In this document: positions 1 to 12,200 of the stretch, one piece after another
How positions within the stretch are numbered: the stretch's first letter is position 1
Layout of the letters: each line of letters opens with the position of its first letter
Assembly (NCBI GenBank): GCA_014607495.2
Contig: CP053161.1
Coordinates: forward strand, 7,883,115-7,947,114
DNA from: Carposina sasakii
Taxonomy: Eukaryota; Arthropoda; Insecta; Lepidoptera; Carposinidae
Direction: 5' to 3'
DNA length: 64,000 nt
Notes under the pieces: generated by a model
Databases searched by the model: none
The model's input: the letters and a program-made list of their open reading frames with translations, nothing else
Told to the model about the DNA's origin: nothing
Position numbers and translations under genes: made by a program

Positions 1-702
1 GGTGGGAGTGCACTGCACCAGCGCTCCTTAGGACAAGCCGCCTCTGTACCAAGTTATACTTGTATGTAGTAATAGTTGTGTTAGATTTTTAGTATATCCC
101 TGCTTACAAAGTTGTTATTAACCAAGTTATTGCATAGAAAAGATAATGAAAGTAACTTTTGTTTTGCTTTGCTACCTCTTACTAATTCACATACCTTTTC
201 ACACCAGTTTATGTAATTATAGGTGTCTAAAGTTGTGTAAAGCATGTTGTGTAAAGATTATTCTAATTAAATTATTACTGTATAATCGTTTTTATTAAGT
301 ATCCACATTAACTCATCAGTCTATTTGCAATAATAATACTATCCAACAGTATTTCAGTCATCAATTATTTATAACTGCTACAAGTAACATCCATACAACA
401 AATACATTTGGTGGTGTAGTGTAGTACGGGCTCTTAAGGGTCCCCGAGACGGTCATTTGCGAATGACAATATTTACGTGAATGACGCCAATTGATACGAA
501 AATTGACCGTTTACGCATAGCAATTGAAGCCATTGTCAATACGACTACGTTATTGACCGCAAATGATGAAAATTTTTAATAAAGGCAATTGACGCGCCGT
601 GTATTGACAATCGTTTTGTTATTCATAATCGTGCAACCGAACACGGAGGACGTCAATTTTCGACTAAATATCTTAAATATGTTATCTATCATAATATATA
701 TA
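1..702. other. no gene recognised
   Basis: AT-rich DNA without a convincing coding exon. Around 440-610 the short word CAATTGAC/GTCAATTG and near variants recur many times, which looks like degenerate simple repeat. I see no recognisable element ends. Confidence 0.5.
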
Positions 703-1048
703 TACAGGATGATTTTTGGTCGTCAACGTTCCCGAAAACTATGGAATCTCATCATCACGATCATTTTTCTCCATGGAAGCATACCTGGGAAGTGTCTGGT
801 TTCCAAAATATTAGGTTCCAAAGCTGAGTAAATAGACTGCGTTTTTCTGCATAAATGCACATAGACGCGCGTAGCAAGATTTTTTCACGAGAAATAATTA
901 ATATCTGTCTATAAAAAAAGTAACATAAACACTAGATACTATAAATTTCGCCCGATCAAGTAAATAATTTATTTTTGCATAAACTTACTTTATTTGATGT
1001 ATAGAGTACGTACCCTTCGTTAATGGTGGCCACAAAAAAATACCTGTA
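703..1048. mobile_element. MITE family A, copy 1
   Basis: A non-coding 346-bp element starting TACAGGATGATTTTTGG and ending with the inverted form CACAAAAAAATACCTGTA. TA dinucleotides sit on both sides, as expected for a Tc1/mariner-type target. The internal sequence is shared with 1668-2051 and 40958-41340, which fixes the boundaries. A short open frame here is antisense-like noise, not a gene. Confidence 0.75.
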
Positions 1049-1077
1049 TATAGGTATATAATCTTGATATATGTATA

Positions 1078-1500
1078 AAGATCTTCTGTTCGTGTGTTTG
1101 TAATGGATTTCCCTCTAAACGGCTCAACCTCATAATCATCATCATTATCATTTACAGCCCTGAGAAGTCCGGCTCAACCTATTTTGATAAAATTTTGTGT
1201 GTGTGTTCAAGTGGGTTCGAGAATGGTTTAGACTTACGATTCGGTCGACGACATTCTGTTTTCTCTGCAGTCCACGCGGACGGAGTCCAAAAACATTTAG
1301 TTGACCGAACTGTGAAGCTAAACCATCCTCGAACTCACTTAAACATACACATAAAATTTCATCAAAAGCCCCATTTAGAAGGAGTTCAATTAAAACCACA
1401 CGAAAAGAAGTTTTATATTGTTGTTTATGTTAGAACTTTTTACAAAGGATCCGGCAGACTGCGGTGCAGTTGCTGTGTCGAATATTAAAAAATATAGGTA
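1078..1500. repeat. foldback repeat family B, copy 1
   Basis: Contains the block 'tttgtaatggatttccctctaaacggctcaacc' followed by GTTCAAGTGGGTTCGAGAATGG and TTTAGA..TTCGGTC, then an inverted version of the same block near 1300-1350. Copies recur at 2757-3135 and 3178-3395. It ends in CAGACTGCGGTGCAGTTGCTG like copy 2. Short open frames on both strands come from the inverted repeat. Confidence 0.55.
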
Positions 1501-1667
1501 CTTTAGTTTCAGTTTCGCCCGGTAATTCAGTGTTGCCAGATCGTACATTGCGAAATTATCTCATATTTGTTCCAAAATTATATATGGACAAGGTATGAAA
1601 TCCTAACCCCCCCCCCCCTCACGAGAGTTAGAATTTCCGCCGAATCAAAGAGAGAGACGGAATATAA

Positions 1668-2051
1668 TACAGGGTCATTTTTGGTCGTCAACGTTCCCGA
1701 AAACTACGGAATCTCCTCATCATCACGATCATTTTTCTCCATGGAAGCATACCTGGGAAGTGTCTGGTTTCCAAAATATTAGGGTCCAAAGTTGAGTAAA
1801 TAGACTGCGTTTTTCTGCATAAATGCACATAGACGCGCGTAGCAGGATTTTTTCACGAAAAATAATTAATATCTGTCTATAAAAAAAACTAACATAAACA
1901 CTAGACACTATAAATTTCGCACGATCAAGGAAAAAAAAAAAATTTTCAAAAAAATTTTTTTTTCCCAGCATTTTTTTGGCATAAACTTACTTTATTTCAT
2001 GTATAGAATACGTACCCTTCGTTAAAGGCGGCCACAAAAAAACATTCTGTA
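1668..2051. mobile_element. MITE family A, copy 2
   Basis: Starts TACAGGGTCATTTTTGG and ends CACAAAAAAACATTCTGTA; the interior matches 703-1048 closely, with an expanded A/T-rich patch near 1930-1970. It is bordered on both sides by similar DNA (GACAAGGTAT, a run of C, then CTCACGAG) at 1590-1630 and 2063-2105. Confidence 0.72.
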
Positions 2052-2117
2052 TATGAAACGGACAAGGTATCCAACATACATACCCCCCCCCCCCGCTCAC
2101 GAGTTGGAATTTAGTGG

Positions 2118-2521
2118 GGATTCGGCGGGAAAAGCTGGAAGGATGCAGGTGTAATTTTCTTGTGAAAATCAAAATTTATTTGTAAATGGCTTGCATGTGT
2201 CCGTAAAGTGATGTTTTCTGGTAGATAAGTTATATTTTGATTACTTGTGATGTGAATCTAGTGCGTGTGCATGGTTTTATACGCAGGTAAGCCGAGTAAA
2301 ACTTTAGCCGGATTACGATCTCTTCATGGGCGCATGTAAGTTGTTTCTGCAATAATTTTTCATTTTGGCTAACTTTACACTTGTTCTTGAGGATTTTCCC
2401 GGCGTTTCCATTCATCATCATCATTATCATCCATCTTAAATTCAAAAATCATTTACTAAAGACAATGGTTGTATGGGCTTAGTTCCCTTTGCCTTTCCTT
2501 CGGGATAAACTAAAAAAAAAA
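2118..2521 (+). mobile_element. SINE-like family C, copy 1
   Basis: About 400 bp beginning GGATTCGGCGGGAAAAGCTGG and ending TTCGGGATAAACTAAAAAAAAA, so it has a 3' A-rich tail. Six copies lie in this window (2118, 5248, 5667 on plus; 13506, 14055, 42600 on minus). No tRNA-like promoter boxes are evident, so 'SINE-like' rests on the A tail and copy number; a truncated LINE 3' end is an alternative. Confidence 0.6.
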
Positions 2522-2756
2522 TGGAATTTAGTGGATTTTAGGGGTAAATTTCAAAATTCTTGGATGTTTACAAAATTATCATAGATTTGACAAAAATATC
2601 GTAGAATTTGAACGAATTATCGTGCGATACCTAATTTTAATTTTTATGGCATGGCACTCAAAATTATCGTGGATCTACGATAATTATCGTGCATCTGGCA
2701 ACGCTGCGGTAGATGGTTGTTACATCTCGGAAATGTTTCCTTTTCCTTACATAAAT

Positions 2757-3135
2757 AAATCTTCTAGCGTTTGTGATGGATTTCCTTCTAAATTTCTTTG
2801 TGTGTGTTCAAGTGGGTTTGAGGATGGTTTAGATTCACAATTCGGTCAACTGAATAATGTTTTTTAACTCCGTCCACGTGGACTGAAGAAAAAAGAAAAT
2901 GTCGTTGACCGAATTGTGAATCTAAACAATTCTCGAATCTACTTCAACACATACAAAAAATTCATTAAAATTGATCCAGCCGTTTAGAAGGAGTTCAGTC
3001 ACAAACATACTAACAGAACATTTGTATTGTTGTTGATGCTAGAGAATTACATAGGATCCGGCAGACAGCGCTGTAGTCGCTGTGTCGATTACTCACAAGG
3101 ATACTTTAGTTTCAGTTACGCCCTGTAGTTGGTTG
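2757..3135. repeat. foldback repeat family B, copy 2
   Basis: Two inverted arms are visible: GGATGGTTTAGATTCACAATT.. near 2822 and AATTGTGAATCTAAACAATT near 2912, separated by a purine-rich spacer. The right end reads CGGCAGACAGCGCTGTAGTCGC and closes with a TTTAGTTTCAGTTACGCCCTG block shared with copy 1. Confidence 0.6.
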
Positions 3136-3177
3136 TTATATCTCGGAAATTTTTCCTTTATCTTTATATAATTAATT

Positions 3178-3395
3178 AAAGCTTCTGTTCGTATGTTTGT
3201 AATTGAAGTTCTTCTTAAACGGCTAAACCGATTTTGATAATGTTTTAGTGTGTGTTCGAAAATGATTTAGATTCACAATTCGGTTAGTTAGACAATGTTT
3301 TTATAACGGTCCATATTGTTACAGCTTATTTCAGAAAGTTTCCATTTAAAGTGTGAGACAGGACAACGTCTGTCGGGTCCACTAGTATAGTATCA
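3178..3395. repeat. foldback repeat family B, copy 3 (partial)
   Basis: Repeats the 'gtatgtttgtaat ... cttaaacggctaaaccgattttgat' block and the TTTAGATTCACAATTCGG word, then leaves the shared sequence and ends with ACAACGTCTGTCGGGTCCAC followed by TAGTATAG, an ending common in moth repeats (recalled, not searched). Confidence 0.5.
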
Positions 3396-3903
3396 TAAAT
3401 ATCTTAATGTTTTGTTTGACCAATGAGAATAGCCTGCCGCATATTGGTAATTTTTTTCTATATTTTCTTGTCGCGGTCGAGCTTAGTCGAGCGAGGCAGG
3501 CAGACAAACGACGGCCGATCACGACGGTCGTCGCGTTATTTTGACGAGAGAAATCCAATAATTGAGGCGTCAGGAGGCGCGAATGTACTATAATAACTTC
3601 AAAAATTTACGCCTTATAGTCATTGTATTCAGGACAAAAAAGAGGCTACTCTTACAAACTCTCCGTTTCAACACTTGCAGAGTTCTTTGTAAATGCTCAT
3701 GAGTGAATTTTTTTCTTTTTTTTAGAAATACCGAGAGTTATTGCCAAAAACGATTGAAATAATTATCATTGATTATATACCTAGTCGGTGTTTAAATTCT
3801 GTCACAAACAAAATTGGCTATAAAATGAAAACTAGCCATGATATTCAAAAAAAGTATTTTTTTAAAAAAAGGTAATTTAATTAGCTTTCATTAAACACAA
3901 AAT
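3396..3903. other. intergenic DNA, left flank of mariner pseudogene
   Basis: No coding potential seen. A possible left terminal repeat of the mariner copy lies near 3787-3815 (CGGTGTTTAAATTCTGTCAC) but I could not pair it convincingly with a right end. Confidence 0.4.
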
Positions 3904-4938
3904 TTATTCAAAATGATTGTTACCATTTTTCACACAAGCCTTCAATCTTCGCGGCTAGTCATCAATAGCAGCACGGACCATATTCATGTCGATATCGGCC
4001 ACTGCTTTAATCAATGATGACTTTAGGCTGCTCAAATTTTTGTGAGGTTTAGAACAGACCTTCTCCTCCAATTCCTGCCAAATTTTGTAATCCAGTGAAT
4101 TGAGGTCGCTAGATAAGGGCCAATCTTGATGCCTTATTAGCTCGATATTCTGGCGCTCGAACCACTCCTGAGTTGTTTTTGCCTTATGCGCTGGTGCCGT
4201 GTCCTGTTGAAACACAAATGGCCGTCCTCCAAAGAGTGTCTGGGGCAGATCTTTTACTATGCGATCTAAAACCGTGTCATGGTACACTTTTGCACTGGTT
4301 TTGACACCTTTTTCACAAAAATGCACTTCAGTAGGGCCATAGTAGGACACTCCCAACCAAATCATGATTGATGATGGATGATGGCCGTGCTGCACTCTAG
4401 GAATGGCATTTCCAGCGGCCGCAGAGCTGGTAGCGTACACACTGTTTTGTTTGTTGTACTTCTCTTCGATATTAAAAATTTTCTCGTCTGTAAACAGGAT
4501 ATCGCGGTGTCTGTTTCTTGCGTACCGCTTTAGCAAATCTTTGCATTTCTTGGCTCTCATAGCTATCAGACGCGCGTTCAGAAGATGCCCACTCTTTTTT
4601 CGGTATGCTCGTAGTCCCAGGTCTTCATTGAGTACTTTTTTTACGGTACTTCTGGTTAATCCCATCTCCAAAGCCATCAGTTTTTGTTTGCGGACGGGAT
4701 TTCTTGCAATACGCGCCTTGATTGCTTTGATGACCCCTGAAGTCCTAACGGAACGAGGTCTGCCGTTTCTTTTCTTGTCATCGACACTAGAGGTTTCATT
4801 GTACCTCTTGATGGTACGGTACACGAACCTCTTCGTGAGTTTTAACTTTTGAAGCAAGTTGAATATCGTCTTCGGTGGATGGCCGCAACGATGCAATGTA
4901 ATTACTGCTACTCTGTCCTCTTTGCGAGTCCACTCCAT
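3904..4938 (-). pseudogene. mariner-type (DD37D-like, maT) transposase pseudogene
   Basis: A Tc1/mariner DDE transposase that cut and pasted a TA-targeting DNA transposon. Translation starts MEWTRKEDRV at 4938; a helix-turn-helix DNA-binding half (about residues 10-110) is followed by the catalytic half. Visible catalytic motifs are LFTDEKIFN (first D), FQQDTAPAHK (second D) and DLNSLDYKIW (third D). I count 36 residues between the second and third D; the usual SPDLNP motif is reduced to SSDLNS, so one codon (the P) has been lost from what would be a DD37D spacing. An in-frame TAG at 3955-3957 stands where family members have W, with about 16 further sensible codons to TAA at 3904-3906. Both lesions suggest an inactive copy. 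Family assignment is confident, the subfamily less so. Confidence 0.88.
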
Positions 4939-5247
4939 CGTAAAAATTAATGAATGTAATTGTGATTTGGCAGATTATTAATCAAAAAATATTCGAAAAT
5001 CGAACACCATTTCATTTTATTTTCTAGGTGTTCTATTTTTAAAATTCTGTACATCACAGTAATATCTACAGGTGACTACATTTAAGTTTCATTTTACGTT
5101 ATCTCCCTAGCCTTTGTATGTAGTAAGCTGATTTCGCAAACACAAAACCACACTATGTACGCTTATAGTGTAAATTATCTCTGCGAAACATAATACATTG
5201 TACCTAAAAGAAGCATTGTTTGTAAACATTAGAACAAAGTTTGTCAG
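4939..5247. other. right flank of mariner copy
   Basis: Non-coding AT-rich sequence. The probable right terminal repeat of the mariner copy should be in 4980-5060 (AATCGAACACC is a weak candidate), but no clean inverted repeat with a TA duplication could be read. Confidence 0.35.
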
Positions 5248-5639
5248 ATATTCGGCGGGAAAAGCTGAAAGGGAGCGGGTGTAATTTTCTTGTTAAAATC
5301 AAAACTTATTTGTAAATGGCTTGCATGTGTCCGTAAAGTGATGTTTTCTGGTAGATAAGTAATATTTGGTTTACTTGTTATATGAATCTAGTGCGTGTGC
5401 ATAGTTTTATATGCAGGTAAACCGAGTAAAACTTTAGTCGGAATACGATCTCTTCATGGGCTCATGTAAGTTGTTTCTGCAATTCTTTACTAATTTTACA
5501 CCCATCCTTGGGGATTTTCCCGACGTTTCCATTCATCATCAAAATTATCATCCATCATAAATTCAGAAATCATTTACTAAAGACAATGGCTGTATGGACT
5601 TAGTTCCCCTTGCCTTTCCTTCGGGATAAACTAAAAAAG
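5248..5639 (+). mobile_element. SINE-like family C, copy 2
   Basis: Same sequence as 2118-2521, from TTCGGCGGGAAAAGCTG to GGGATAAACTAAAAAAG. It is followed after 27 bp by copy 3 in the same orientation. Confidence 0.6.
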
Positions 5640-5666
5640 ATATCGACGTCAGCTGTTTTTTGTTGA

Positions 5667-6076
5667 GGATTCGGCGGGAAAAGCTGGAAGGGAGCGGGTG
5701 TAATATTCTTGTGAAAATCAAAATTTATTTGTAAATGGTTTGCATGTATCCGTAAAGTGATGTTTTTTGGTAGATAAGTAATATTTTGTTTACTTGTTAT
5801 GTGAATCTAGTGCGTGTGCATGGTTTTATATGCAGGTAAGCTGAGTAAAACTTTAATCGGAATACGATCTCTTCATGGGCTCATGTAAGTTGTTTCTGCA
5901 ATCATTTTTGACTTTTACTAATTTTAAACTCGTTCTTGAGGATTTTTCCGACGTTTCCACTCATCATCATTGTCATTCATCATAAATTCAGAATACATTT
6001 TACTAAACAATGATTAGGCTGTATGGGCTTAGTTCCCCTTGCCTTTCCTTAGGGATAAACTAAACAAACAAAAAAA
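5667..6076 (+). mobile_element. SINE-like family C, copy 3
   Basis: From GGATTCGGCGGGAAAAGC to GGGATAAACTAAACAAAC. It ends about 145 bp upstream of the UFL1 start codon, so it forms the immediate 5' flank of that gene and could overlap its promoter or leader. Confidence 0.6.
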
Positions 6077-6220
6077 GTTTTTTGTTGACGTGTGTTGTTT
6101 CATGTTGATTGATCACGAACGGAGTAAAAAATTGCTTAGATTATATGAAGAAAATCTATCTTCTAAAATCCAATTTTTTAAATTTAATAAATAGGGAAAT
6201 CAAAGTTTCTATAACTCAAA

Positions 6221-9200
6221 ATGACTGCTTCTACTGATTGGGATGAAATAAAACGGCTCGCAGCCGACTTTCAAAAAGCGCAGCTGAGCTCTACTTCACA
6301 ACGGTATGTATTTGTATTGAATTCATTAAAATATTTTGTACCTTATATACCTACGTCTTGCAAAAAATATCGTCATACATAATTATTTCCTTTTTCAGGC
6401 TATCGGAGAGGAATTGTGTCGAAATAGTAACCAAACTCATTCAGCTAAAATTGATAGATGTAATCTTCACTACAGATGGCAAGGAATATCTTACTTCCCA
6501 GCAGCTTATACGGGAAATCAAAGATGAATTATATGTGCATGGGGGTCGAATTAACATTGTAGATTTAGCCAAAGAGTTGAATGTAGATTTGACCCAAATA
6601 AATTCTTGTGTGTCAGACATTGTGAGAGGAAAAGAAGTGCAGTTAGTGGCTGGTTACTTGATTTCTCACAATTATCTTGAAAAAGTTGCAAGAGAAATAA
6701 ATGAAAAGTTACAACTTCAAGGGTATGTCAATGTAAGTGAGTTAACATTACAATATGACCTTCCAGCTGAACTACTACAACATAATGTGTTAGAAAAGTA
6801 TCTTGGCAAAATAATAATTGGAAAACAAGATCCATCCGAACCTAGAACTTTTTATACTGAAGAGTACATTTCTAGGACAAAGGCTAAAATTCGTGGAGCT
6901 GTAATGGGTTTACTGCAACCTACACCCATAACAGTTATTGTGAATCACTGTAATCTATCAGATCGTTTATTTTTGTCCTTGTTCGATCAAATGGCTGCAC
7001 CTGGTGTTTTGACAGGGCGCCAAGCTGGTGCTCTATATGTGCCATCTTGTTACACTAAGTCACAAAATGATTGGGTCATGAGCTTTTACAAGCAGAACAA
7101 TTACCTAGAATATGATGCTCTATCACGTTTGGGCATATCTGACCCAAAAGGATATATTAAACGAATTTTCCCCACAGAAGATTTGACCTTCCTCAGTAGC
7201 TGTGCTATTGGAACACAGATTAAACAGCAGCTTGAGACTGCATTAGAGGAGTGTGTAGCATCAAAGAGTTATTTAGATGTTGTGGCTTTATTACCATCAG
7301 TCCTTTCAGATAGTGATATAGAAAATGTTTTAGAAAAGCTATTAAAAACCAATTTTCGAGCAACTATATTGTTTGAGAATACAGGTATGACTGTTTATTT
7401 AAAGATAATACTGCTGATGTTTTTTCCTAATTTGTAAAGTATTTGAACAATTTTTATAAGTTAACTATTACCAGTTTTCAGCACACAATTCATTGAGAAC
7501 TTAAAACAAACCTGTATGCTGATGGTTCAAGAAAAATCTGAAGCTGTTGTGAAGTCGGGCAAATACCAGCAATTTTTGGCTGAAAAGCAGCTGAATAAAG
7601 CAGTGGAAACTTCATCCCATGTGGACCATAAAACTGAAAAACGAGAGGAGAGGAGGAGGAAAGCAGCTTCAGGCAAAAGTGGAGGTGGGGCTCAAGGTCG
7701 GGAAACAAAGACTAAAGCAGTTAAAAAACATGCCAGAGGAAAGCAGATATCCCATGACTCTGATTCTGATGATGGAAGTAATGTGACAAAGAAAGGTCCA
7801 ACAACTCTGGAAATTGTATCAATTGATGATATAGAAAATATAATAAAAGGTCCCTTGGAAAATGAAGGGCTTGATGACTTGGTGTTACAAATTTCTGAAT
7901 ATTATTATGGGTAGGTAAATTTTTTACTCTTATATTTGGCACATATTTATTATTCTTCTCTATTCCACATACATTTTACTTCTTTTTTATTTTTATCTTT
8001 TTGGAAAACAATCAGTGTAGGTACATACTAATATAATAGCTTATGCCACTCTCACGATTAATACGAATGTAGTGATACCTCTCTAGGTCAAATGCGATAA
8101 GCCTTTTGGGCTCTAGAGTGGGCTTATGAAATATACATACACTTGAAAAACAACCTTCCTACTTGTACAGTCGGGTAAAATGTTAACAAAAGAGTTCAAT
8201 GGTTAACTATGAGCTGTGTCTCCAAATCAACCCAAATTTTTAAATTAACTTACATATTTTTGTATTACAGAACCTTAAACCAAACTGCTCTAAACATAGC
8301 AAAGGAAATTGTTGAGAAACAAGTGCAAGATGCTAGCCAGAACCGAAAGCAAACACATTCTTCTGCCCAGGATAAAATCAACCTCTTGATCAATGATATC
8401 AAGTTATATGAAAAGGGTCTCAAATCTCTTCCTGTGGAACAACATCCTCAGTTTATCAAATATCTGCTTAAAACATTGGGTGGTGATGTCCTTGCTGAAT
8501 TCTGCAAGTATGCAGCAAACCAATGCAATTTATCTTTGCAAGCTGATACATTGACTGTTGAACAAAGGAATAAAATCATCAATGACTTGACAGAAGAGTA
8601 CACAAAACCACTGAAAGCATTAAATGCTGCATTGTCTGATCAAAATTTGGAAAACTTTTATGTAGCAATAGATAGTTGTATCTCTGACTGTGGAATGATA
8701 CTCAAAAAGGTTGACAAGAAAAAGGACAAGTATGTTTTGTGTAAATTTTACAGAGCCATTGATTTAGCAAAGCAACACTACTATTACATTAGTAACTGGC
8801 TAGCTTTACTTAATTTATTGTATCAATTATTAATATATAAATCAAATATTAATAATTGATACAATAAATTAAATTTTATTCTATATAATTTACAGATTGT
8901 TAGTTCAGAATCACAGAGAGAAATTAATATCTGAACTGGAGAATGCTGATGACCCAGCTCTCATATTGCATATAGCTGTTCTAGCAATCTATACAATACT
9001 ATCACAAAACATGTTGCACGCTTCAGGCAGGCAGGTTCCAGTTATAATATCTTTTTTGAAGACACATTTAAAAGAAGAGGATTTTGCCAAATTGCAGCAA
9101 TATCATGGTAAACTAACTTTAATTTGTAAAGAAATATTTAAGTAGGTAATCAAACTTTGAATCAAATTTATTATGACATCTGATACAATTTATTTACTTA

Positions 9201-12200
9201 ACCCATTAACGCCCAAATTAAAACGAGTAATGTTAACTAACACTTGCCAAATGTTTAGCAAATGGCATAGCTTTATTAAATAGGGTACTTAGGCACTTAA
9301 TGTATTATCTTTTCAGAAAGACAAAGTTTTTATCACCTGAAGAAGAGAAATCAAAATAGAAGTTGAAAAATTGAGAAAATTGGTTCAAGAAATAAGAAAT
9401 ATATAGCTTTTTATATATTAGGCTGGTTTCACAGCTTTCCGGCCGTACTTAACATTTATAGTACAGCGGGCGCTTATGCATGATACGTGTTTGGCGAAAC
9501 AATATTTTTTGGAGCGGATCTCTCAATATCTTTGTTCCCACATAAATTAAGTTTGTCTTCTGAACAGCACTGGCTGATGGAATACGTTTCGTCGTTTTGT
9601 TGACTGCCATTTTATACGCGTGATCTGCATACAGTGCTAATAATTAAAATACATGGGTCTCAGTTGATAACCTTTAACTGGGCAGCTTCTTAAAAGGTCG
9701 ATAGAATGTTATCGCTGTCAGAAAGCCGACCATTGCACTCCAGGAGACATGCTATTGCCCCATGAAATTTTGGCAATGAAAGGTCCTGCTATTGGCAAAT
9801 CAGCAGTCGACACCGGAGGGCCTTTGCGTGGACGGCCATATGGGGGAGTGGGCTTTTGATAATGTTCCAGTTACGCTGTAGATAATGTCTGTGGTTCGCT
9901 ACGTGTGAGTGCCGAAAATCCAGCTGGTCAGTGTAACCGTTCTTCGCTGCTCATGCTGTGCTTTCAGTATATACGCCAAGCGTTAGATACACACCTTCCA
10001 GAATATCAAGCATGCTTAGTGAAATTGTTGCAATTGTGAAAATAAAATAGACCACCACCACTGTGTTTTTTGGGAGACCACGTATACTCACTTTTCATAG
10101 GGATACAGTTTTTTAGCGATCAAAATGGGAGATGCATCCATCGAAACATCGACGCCGCCAAACATGCATATACTTGTTGACATAGGTTTGAAGCCATCGA
10201 TGTGGAACTGCTATTCACATCAAGCTGCCAGTAGTTCTGTCTAATGCTTTAAAGGTGAACACCACCGTTTGACGTATTTTCCCACAGGTTCAACAAATTG
10301 TGATATTCAAAATTCGTACCAATAGAACCTCCGCGGGTGCATACACTGTTGTCCTTCCATGGGGTGAGCTGACAAGCAAAACCTCGTTATTGACATGTAT
10401 CAAACCGGTAATGAAAAACAAGTTTAATGAGCTCTTTCAGATTTTTTCATGTCCAATATTCAAATAATGACGGAACATACAAGTATTGACCTCTTGAGTA
10501 AAATAGTAACGCATTGCAGGAGGCCGCTGAGAATAGCTTCACAATGTCCGAGGTGGTAGGAACGGTGTCTCTGTGGTTGGATGGAATATTGTTCCCGATG
10601 TCACCGGAATGCGAGGCAAAACTATCTAAACTCTGATGGACCCACAGGGTCTTATCTTTTATGTGTGTTTGATAAACAAGTCATAACTATTTTGCCAAAA
10701 AAGAAGTTGTCAAAATAAATGAATATTTTATGCTCAGCAGGTACTAGTGGCATTTTAAGGGATCTGGAAGCAACAATGAGGTTGGGTCCTAACCACTCGG
10801 TGAGTCCCGAGGGAGCGGTCTGTTCGAGGGACATAGCTTCAATGTTTAGTTCTCATTTGCCACAGTAGGGTAAATCAAATACATAGCAGTAACCATCAGC
10901 ACGGCGAGTGTTGGGGCGATCGTGCGAGGGCCAAAAAGAATTACCCAGAAATTGAGACACTTTATAACCGAATCTGATCGGTAAGTTACCAGGGCCTGAT
11001 GGCCTGTCGAACATTGTTTTGGACCGATGCCAAGACTGTTGGTGCTCTTCACCTTTTGTATTAGGCACTCATACTTGCCTGTGGAGTTTATGAAAGCATC
11101 GATTCGTCTATCGATATGTCTTCATGGAGAACACAGGAAACATTTTAGGGGACAAAATTTTTGATTTAGAGTTTCGACCAAGGGCCTCACTTTGCATCCA
11201 ACATCTTGTCATTTGAAGTAGCGGATGCTAAACTATTGTCTACTAAATGCAGATTTCTTTTTATATCAAGGAGTGTGCTATCTGTTTCGAGACATGGACC
11301 GGGCAACAAGAGGTACTCCAAGATCTTCATCGGATAGGGGTAACTCCAATACTGACGTTTCTGACCTCTCTAAGGCAATCTTGGTTGTGATATCCTGATA
11401 AACTCATAAGAATCTGGTTCCCAGGTGAAATCTGCGCAAATCTTCAAGTCTGGTATGGGCTAACACAAATCCATGTCAAATGTTATCAGTTTGTCCTGAG
11501 GCATATGGCTTGGAAGCGGGGTGAGACAAGGTGTGTTACTTAGGATCGCCATCGCTTTTCAATCTATATAAACTTCGGCATCAAATCGCTACTCTATCAA
11601 AGACCGGTGTCGGCTTCTATTGATGGCCACTGGTGAAAGATTTTTTGCCGACGACATGGTGCTGCTGTCCATCGATTAGTGCACTGAGTGATCACATTTT
11701 GTGAAAGATGCAGTCTCAACGTGTACTATTTTCATATGGTTGGGAAAAAGATGAATATTTTTAGATGGTGAACATTTCCTCCACGTATGTCGCCCGTAAA
11801 ACATCACTTGCATTGGGACGCCTTCTTTTGTTCGACAAAGGTTCATCGTCACTATCTTCCCATTCGGACGTTTCAGATGAATGACGTCGTCGACGTGTTA
11901 CCTCGATTGTTCCAGGAATATCTTTCGGTAGTGTTGACGTTTGTAAGTCCTCTTCTTCTTCTTCTTCGTCCGTCAATACATCAGGTCCAGGCGGTAAAAT
12001 AATAAGGTCATACTCGTTATCACTCTCATCCTCCTCAATGGCGTTTACAGCTTCCTCAAGCCCGCGATAATGATTTGCAGCACTGAATCGCTTCATTTTT
12101 TTCTGCAAATACAATATAACACTAAAGCCCACTGTACTAAAAAAACGACATCAAGGTATATCGTAATCCAACTCACAAGATACGTGATAAATTCTAGATA

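Noticed and set aside
4403..4852. 149-codon plus-strand open frame
   Set aside because: It is antisense to the mariner transposase and has no family resemblance; a shadow frame.
3787..5060. Terminal inverted repeats of the mariner copy
   Set aside because: Candidate ends (GGTGTTTAAATTCTGT and GGTGTT..TAAAATTCTGT) are in the same orientation rather than inverted, so no boundary is claimed.
7516..7914. Separate gene from the 132-codon frame
   Set aside because: It is exon 3 of UFL1: joining at 7475 and 7910 keeps phase with the exons on either side.
9314..9405. True last exon of UFL1
   Set aside because: Deletions shift the frame and bring an early stop; the copy at 12774-12892 joins in phase and gives a clean C-terminus.
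12001..12132. Extending the piggyBac-like frame upstream to 12132
   Set aside because: The ATG at 12096 begins the recognisable MKRF..LEEA start; the extra upstream codons look non-coding.
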